Below, one piece after another: positions 59,888-64,000 of a DNA stretch of 64,000 bases. The DNA lies in contig NZ_PVMZ01000010.1 of the NCBI RefSeq assembly GCF_003001815.1, positions 328,456-392,455 of the forward strand, written 5' to 3'. This DNA is from Actinoplanes italicus (GTDB lineage Bacteria > Actinomycetota > Actinomycetes > Mycobacteriales > Micromonosporaceae). The first letter of the stretch is position 1; every line of letters starts with the position of its first letter. A program made the position numbers and the translations under genes. The notes under the pieces are model-generated. The model did no database searches. It saw only the letters and a list, made by a program, of their open reading frames with translations, and was not told the origin of the DNA.

Positions 59888-61075
59888 ATGGCCGACGGCA
59901 CGGGTCTGCGTACGGTCCTGCGCGTACCCGGTGTGCCGAAGCTGCTCACCGCGCAGACGTTCACCGTCTTCGGCGACACGGCGCTCATCCTCACGCTCGC
60001 CGTCTGGGTGGAGAACCGCACCGGCAACAGCTCGGCGGCCTCGATGACGATCTTCGCCTTCGCAGCCGGCGTGGTGCTGGCGCCGTCGGCCGGCGGCCTC
60101 GTCGCGCGGCGTGCCCCGCGCCGGATGATGGCGCTCGCCAACCTGGCCGCCACCGGCGTCGTGCTGTCGCTGCTCGCGGCCGATCACGGCCCGCTCTGGC
60201 TGGTCTACCCGATCTCGGCGCTGTACGCGTTCACCGGATCCGTCTCCGCCGGCGTCCTCGTGGGCTACCTGCGCGAGCTGGTCCCCGAGCCGCTGCGGGT
60301 CCCGGTCAACGCCGAGTTCCAGTCACTGCACCAGCTGTTGCGCCTGATGTCGCCGGTGGCCGGGGTCTGGCTGCTCGCGACGGGCGACATCACGCTCGTC
60401 GTGCTCGTGGTGGCCGCCTCGCTGGTTCTCGGGGCCGCGCTGATCACGCTCGGTCCCGACGTCGGCGTGGTGCCGGAACCGGAGCGCCGTGGCCGAGGCG
60501 GCTACGGCGTGCTCTGGTCCGATCCGGAGCTGCGCAGAATCAGTCTCCTCGCGGTCGCGGCCGGCGCGGCCCAGGGCTTCGCGCAGACGCTCGGCTTCCT
60601 CGTCATCCAGCACTCGCTGCACCGGGCCGCCGAGTTCATCGCGGTGTTCGTGACCATCCAGTCGGTGGCGGGGCTGCTCAGCACCCGGATCGGCGCGATC
60701 CGCCGTATCGCCCGGCCCGAACTGCTGGTCACCATCGGGCTGTTGCTCGCCGGGGCCGGCTACGCCGTGATCCTGCTGCCGGGTCTCTCTCCGCCGCTCG
60801 CCGCGTTCGTCCTGGTCGGCGCCGGGCTGCCGTGGATCCGGATCGGGTACACGAGCGCGCTCCAGCAGCGCGGGACCCCGGCCACCGCCACCGGCGTCGC
60901 CCTCGCGGGCCTGTCGCTGCTGAGCCTGGTGCAGACCACGTTCATCGCTGTCGGCGCGCTGCTCGGCCTGTTCGTCGGCTGGCGGATCCTGGCCGCCGCC
61001 ATGGTCGTCGTCCTTCTCTCGGCCGCCGGTTCGGGCGTACGTCATGCCGGGTTGAAATGGTCTAGGGCGCGCTGA
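59888..61075 (+). CDS. MFS transporter
   Basis: A 395-residue protein with about 11-12 hydrophobic segments, starting FRVLRVPGVPKLL-like as in EntS/MefA-type exporters (here LRTVLRVPGVPKLLTAQTF). A GGAGGAG ribosome site precedes the ATG. Likely a drug or metabolite exporter. It overlaps the convergent cupin gene by 14 bp. Confidence 0.88.
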   Translation: MADGTGLRTVLRVPGVPKLLTAQTFTVFGDTALILTLAVWVENRTGNSSAASMTIFAFAAGVVLAPSAGGLVARRAPRRMMALANLAATGVVLSLLAADHGPLWLVYPISALYAFTGSVSAGVLVGYLRELVPEPLRVPVNAEFQSLHQLLRLMSPVAGVWLLATGDITLVVLVVAASLVLGAALITLGPDVGVVPEPERRGRGGYGVLWSDPELRRISLLAVAAGAAQGFAQTLGFLVIQHSLHRAAEFIAVFVTIQSVAGLLSTRIGAIRRIARPELLVTIGLLLAGAGYAVILLPGLSPPLAAFVLVGAGLPWIRIGYTSALQQRGTPATATGVALAGLSLLSLVQTTFIAVGALLGLFVGWRILAAAMVVVLLSAAGSGVRHAGLKWSRAR

Positions 61076-61559
61076 GGCCGAACCGGCGCACGACGTCGGC
61101 CAGCCACGGCGTGTCGACGAACTCGAGACCGTGCTCGGCAGCCAGCGCGGCACCCCGCTCCGGGTCCTCATCGGCGGCCTCGACCATGTCGACGACCGCA
61201 TGGAAGAACAGGTCGAACCCGGCCGGGCTGATGATCTCGATCATGCGGGCGGGCACGGAACCCGCGTTCCACATGGCGTGCGCCTCACCACGCGGCTTCG
61301 TGATGTAGCCGCCCGGCCCCAGCACGGCCTCGCGGTCCCCGGACCGGAAACCGATCTCGCCCGCGGTCACGATCGAGTACTCGTCCTGCAGCGTGTGGAT
61401 GTGCGGCGGCACGAGCGCGCCGGGCTGGAATTCATGCTCCACGATGGCCAGAGCGCCACCGGTGTCGGCGCCCGAGAGCTTGAACTCGACGGTCATGTCG
61501 CCCAGGTCACCCTTGCGGCCCTCGCCGGGACGGACGACCCGCAGATTCGGTTCACTCAC
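61062..61559 (-). CDS. cupin domain protein
   Basis: A 165-residue protein with one cupin barrel (about 30-115). The first motif reads LVPPHIHTLQDEYSIVTAGE and the second GGYITKPRGEAHAMWNAG, so the metal-binding His and Glu set is present. A helical C-terminal tail of about 45 residues follows (AADEDPERGAALAAEHGLEF). Probably a metal-dependent small-molecule enzyme or sensor; substrate unknown. Starts at GTG. Confidence 0.85.
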   Translation of the reverse strand: MSEPNLRVVRPGEGRKGDLGDMTVEFKLSGADTGGALAIVEHEFQPGALVPPHIHTLQDEYSIVTAGEIGFRSGDREAVLGPGGYITKPRGEAHAMWNAGSVPARMIEIISPAGFDLFFHAVVDMVEAADEDPERGAALAAEHGLEFVDTPWLADVVRRFGLSAP

Positions 61560-61650
61560 GATCCCAGTCTTCGATCAACGGGACAGGCCGTCAATCGAAT
61601 TGGCGCGACCCGTGAACGTAGGGTGGTGCCGGAGCGAGGGGAGAGCTGTT

Positions 61651-61995
61651 GTGGGTTGTACGGTGACGGTGTGCCGGGACTGCTGCTGCGGCAGCCTGCG
61701 CAAACATCCGTCGGTCGACCACGACGCCCAGCTGACCGCCCTCCGGGCGAACCTCGAACCCCATCATCGGGTACGCACGAGCGACTGCCTGGACGTGTGT
61801 GCCCAGTCGAACGTGATCGTGGTTCAACCGGCTCCCGGAGCCCGCCGCGAGGGCGCCCGGCCGGTGTGGTTCGGCCTGGTTCTCGACGACGCGGTCCTCA
61901 GCGACCTGATGGCCTGGGTGCGCGCCGGCGGCCCGGGCGTCGAGCCGCTGCCGCCGGTCCTCGAACTGTCGGTGATCGCCCCGGCGAACGCCTGA
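61651..61995 (+). CDS. (2Fe-2S) ferredoxin-like protein, thioredoxin fold
   Basis: A 114-residue protein from a GTG preceded by GGGGAGAG. It has CRDCCCGSLRKHP near residues 8-20 and SDCLDVCAQSNVIVVQP near 48-64, the cysteine pattern of thioredoxin-like (2Fe-2S) ferredoxins, with extra cysteines in the first motif. The C-terminal part (VLDDAVLSDLMAWVRAGGPG) is also typical. Probably binds an iron-sulfur cluster or metal; partner unknown. Confidence 0.78.
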   Translation: MGCTVTVCRDCCCGSLRKHPSVDHDAQLTALRANLEPHHRVRTSDCLDVCAQSNVIVVQPAPGARREGARPVWFGLVLDDAVLSDLMAWVRAGGPGVEPLPPVLELSVIAPANA

Positions 61996-62170
61996 AACGG
62001 CCGCCAGCAGTCCCTCCTCGGCGTGGACCCGCACCTCGGCGTGGAAGGCGGCGCCCCACGGCGACGGTCGGCCCGTCGAGGGCTCGGCGTCCGGCGAGTC
62101 TCGGGCTTCGCGTTCAGCAGGGGAACATTGCGACATCTATCAATGTGAGTCTATCTCTTGTTTCATGGTC

Positions 62171-62186
62171 GTTACTGATCGGTAAC
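62171..62186. promoter_or_regulatory. GTTAC-N6-GTAAC inverted repeat upstream of the beta-propeller gene
   Basis: A short dyad 29 bp before the GTG, in a locally A/T-rich stretch (62125-62205). Candidate operator or promoter element; no protein assigned. The rest of 61996-62214 holds no gene. Confidence 0.4.
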
Positions 62187-62214
62187 AGCCATAAACATCG
62201 ATGGGAGTCGACTC

Positions 62215-63450
62215 GTGAATTCACTCGCAACCCTGAAACGCCTGGCCGCGGCAGCCCTGGGCGGCCTGCTCGTGGCCGGTGCCACCGCGGTGCCGGCGAA
62301 TGCGGCGGCCGCCCTGCGGGAGGTGATGTTCGTCGGCAACAACTGGGAGGGGACCGTCGACGTCATCGAGGCCAGTGGCTCGTACAGCCGTATAGGCCGG
62401 CTCTCGGTCGTCCCGGACCGCACGCAGCGGCTCGCCGAGATCTACCTCAACCCGATCAGGCTGGCGTTCTACCTCGGCATCCAGCAGGGGCCGGGGGAGG
62501 GCCACGACCAGCTCGTCGACGACATGTACACCACACCGGCCGGTGACGCTCTCGTCGTCTCCCGGCCCAGCTTCGCCGACGTGGTCTCGATCGACCTGGC
62601 CACCGGGGCGGTGCGCTGGCGATTCGCGGTCAGCGGCTTCCGCTCCGACCACATGGCGGTCTCGCCGGACGGCCGTACCGTCGCGGTCTCCGCCTCCACC
62701 GGCAACACCGTGCACGTCCTGGACATCGTCACGGGGCGGCAGCTCGGCTCGTTCGCCACGGGTGACAAGCCGCACGAGAACATCTACACCGGCGGCGGCC
62801 GCTACCTCTGGAACATGTCGATCGGGGAGGTCAACACCGACCTCGACGCGCCCTGGCTCGACTTCACCAAGGGCGACCGCAAGATCACGGTCGCGGACAC
62901 GAGCACGTTCCGTGTGGTCAAGACCATCGACATGCGGCCCCGCCTGGACGCCTTCGGCCGGTCCGACCTGTCCGACGCGGTGCGCCCGGCGGTGTTCGCC
63001 CCGGACGAGTCGAAACTGTACTTCCAGGTCTCGTTCTTCGCGGGCCTCATCGAGTACGACGCGACGACCGACAAGATCACCCGGATACGGGACCTGCCGC
63101 AGAACCCGGCCACCGACCCCGACCGCACCACCTGGGTGAACGACTCCCGCCACCACGGACTGTCGATCAGCCGGGACGGCGCGAAACTCTGCGTCGCCGG
63201 AACCATGGACGACTACGCGACCGTCGTCGACCGTGCCACGCTCAATCCGGGGCCGCTGGTCAATGCGATCAAGCCGTACTGGGCCACTGTCAGCGCGGAC
63301 GGCCGTGACTGTGTCATCTCCGAGGCGGGCGCCGACAAGGTCACCGCGATCAGTTTCGCCACCGGGCGGGCGGTCGCCTCGGTCCCGGTCGGTGACCATC
63401 CCCAGCGCGTGCGCATCGGCCGGATCCCGGTCGGCTGGGCGGCTCCCTGA
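62215..63450 (+). CDS. secreted YncE-like beta-propeller protein
   Basis: A 411-residue exported protein. GTG start after GGGAG; signal peptide about 1-31 (ending NAAAA). The mature part has repeated blades with SPDGRTVAVSAS, VDLATG-like and VLDIVTGRQ segments, as in YncE/seven-bladed lactonase-like propellers. No catalytic metal site is recognisable. A cell-surface binding role is plausible. Confidence 0.82.
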   Translation: MNSLATLKRLAAAALGGLLVAGATAVPANAAAALREVMFVGNNWEGTVDVIEASGSYSRIGRLSVVPDRTQRLAEIYLNPIRLAFYLGIQQGPGEGHDQLVDDMYTTPAGDALVVSRPSFADVVSIDLATGAVRWRFAVSGFRSDHMAVSPDGRTVAVSASTGNTVHVLDIVTGRQLGSFATGDKPHENIYTGGGRYLWNMSIGEVNTDLDAPWLDFTKGDRKITVADTSTFRVVKTIDMRPRLDAFGRSDLSDAVRPAVFAPDESKLYFQVSFFAGLIEYDATTDKITRIRDLPQNPATDPDRTTWVNDSRHHGLSISRDGAKLCVAGTMDDYATVVDRATLNPGPLVNAIKPYWATVSADGRDCVISEAGADKVTAISFATGRAVASVPVGDHPQRVRIGRIPVGWAAP

Positions 63451-63524
63451 CGGCGGGAGCCACGTCGCCGCCGGTCCGATGTGCCGGCGGCGACGTTCCG
63501 CGTTCATCACACCGAAACCTTGCC

Positions 63525-63536
63525 GAAAACGTTTTC
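63525..63536. promoter_or_regulatory. LacI-type palindrome upstream of the last gene
   Basis: GAAAACGTTTTC is a perfect palindrome with a central CG, the classic LacI-family operator form, 86 bp before the next start codon. No LacI gene lies in the window. Confidence 0.55.
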
Positions 63537-63621
63537 ATGGGTCAGGGTGGCACGCATAGACGGCGGCCTATCAGGGTTCCCCGCCCGGCCGTCGGCCGCT
63601 CCCCTCGACAGGTGGTGAAAC

Positions 63622-64000
63622 ATGCAGCTTCCCCGTGCGCGGAGATGGCGACCCTGGCTGGTCGTCCTGTTCGCTCTCACGCTGCTCACCGGTGCTTCCC
63701 TCGCGCCGCAGCTCGTCCCCCCGGCCTCGGCCGCAGCCAAGACCGTCTACATCCCCGCCCGCTGGACCCAGACCGGTGAGGTGCCCTGGGCCGCGAACCG
63801 CACCCGCGAGTCCACCAACTTCATCCTGCTCTGGGGAGAGAAGTCGGGCACCGACCCGGTGTCGGCGCCGTCGCCGTACAACTTCGATCCGAACAGCATC
63901 ATCACCCAGCTGGAGAACCTCTACAGCTTCTACGTGAACACGATGAGGTTCACGCCGGAGACCGGCCTGCTGGCCCAGCACAAGATCGTCGTCATCGTCA
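63622..64000 (+). CDS. secreted protein, C-terminus beyond the window
   Basis: The first 126 codons are visible. A signal peptide (residues 1-36, RRWRPWLVVLFALTLLTGAS, ending ASAAA) is followed by KTVYIPARWTQTGEV and FILLWGEKSGTDPVSAPSPY, which resemble secreted DUF6055-type proteins of actinomycetes often linked to carbohydrate-binding modules. AGGTGG precedes the ATG. The family call is tentative because most of the protein is missing. Confidence 0.7.
   Translation, partial: MQLPRARRWRPWLVVLFALTLLTGASLAPQLVPPASAAAKTVYIPARWTQTGEVPWAANRTRESTNFILLWGEKSGTDPVSAPSPYNFDPNSIITQLENLYSFYVNTMRFTPETGLLAQHKIVVIV

Overview
The window is very GC-rich DNA with strong G/C at third codon positions, many GTG starts, chains of genes joined by 4-bp ATGA/GTGA overlaps, and abundant ECF sigma, GntR, SARP, ROK and two-component regulators. 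This fits a filamentous actinomycete; the gene mix (DUF2690, DUF4229, EXLDI, GH95 with a fascin-like domain) and the interspersed AGATCTTGTG palindromes suggest Micromonosporaceae (Actinoplanes-like), but that placement is inference. I see no rRNA, tRNA, insertion sequence, prophage or CRISPR array, so it reads as chromosomal arm or accessory metabolic DNA.

Layout. 1-2.8 kb: an ECF sigma / membrane-fused zinc anti-sigma / ABC transporter operon, cut by the left edge. 2.8-7.5 kb: small membrane protein, Tat-exported esterase, SDR/TetR pair, small regulators and a DksA-type zinc-finger gene with a terminator hairpin in its leader. 7.8-11.2 kb: malQ and an SDR separated by tandem repeats. 11.4-18.9 kb: a divergent catabolic locus (AtuA-like + DUF4387 + FAD dehydrogenase + 2-hydroxyacid dehydrogenase + MFS carrier, facing a GntR regulator + tartrate/malate-type dehydrogenase) sharing one palindromic operator. 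20.0-27.3 kb: a tightly coupled glycoside/sugar operon (MDR dehydrogenase, TIM-barrel isomerase, two (alpha/alpha)6-barrel glycosidases) facing a ROK regulator and a Gfo/Idh oxidoreductase. 27.4-32.3 kb: secreted peptidase-like hydrolase, a six-copy 61-bp repeat, AraC regulator, DM13 and DUF1963 proteins, and a proline-rich membrane protein. 32.4-35.5 kb: a patch of gene decay (VOC fragment, response regulator with an amber codon, GH78 rhamnosidase remnant) around an intact histidine kinase. 35.5-40.5 kb: PHA-depolymerase-like esterase, DUF2690 protein and a giant XRE-SARP-NB-ARC-TPR regulator.

40.5-56.1 kb is an L-fucose module: a ten-gene operon encoding an ABC importer and all five enzymes of the non-phosphorylating route (aldose dehydrogenase, lactonase, L-fuconate dehydratase, keto-deoxy-fuconate dehydrogenase, FAH-type hydrolase), a divergent GntR regulator with a perfect 16-bp palindrome, a secreted B-lectin protein, and a secreted GH95 enzyme with its own FadR-type regulator and operator. 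56.1-64 kb: EXLDI protein and DrrAB-type exporter divided by a 42-bp imperfect palindrome, serpin, MFS, cupin, ferredoxin-like protein, a secreted beta-propeller and a secreted protein cut by the right edge.

The most distinctive items are the AtuA/DUF4387 locus, the EXLDI-DrrAB divergon, the terminator in the DksA-family leader, the amber-interrupted response regulator whose candidate operator sites are still visible, and several non-coding tandem-repeat arrays.
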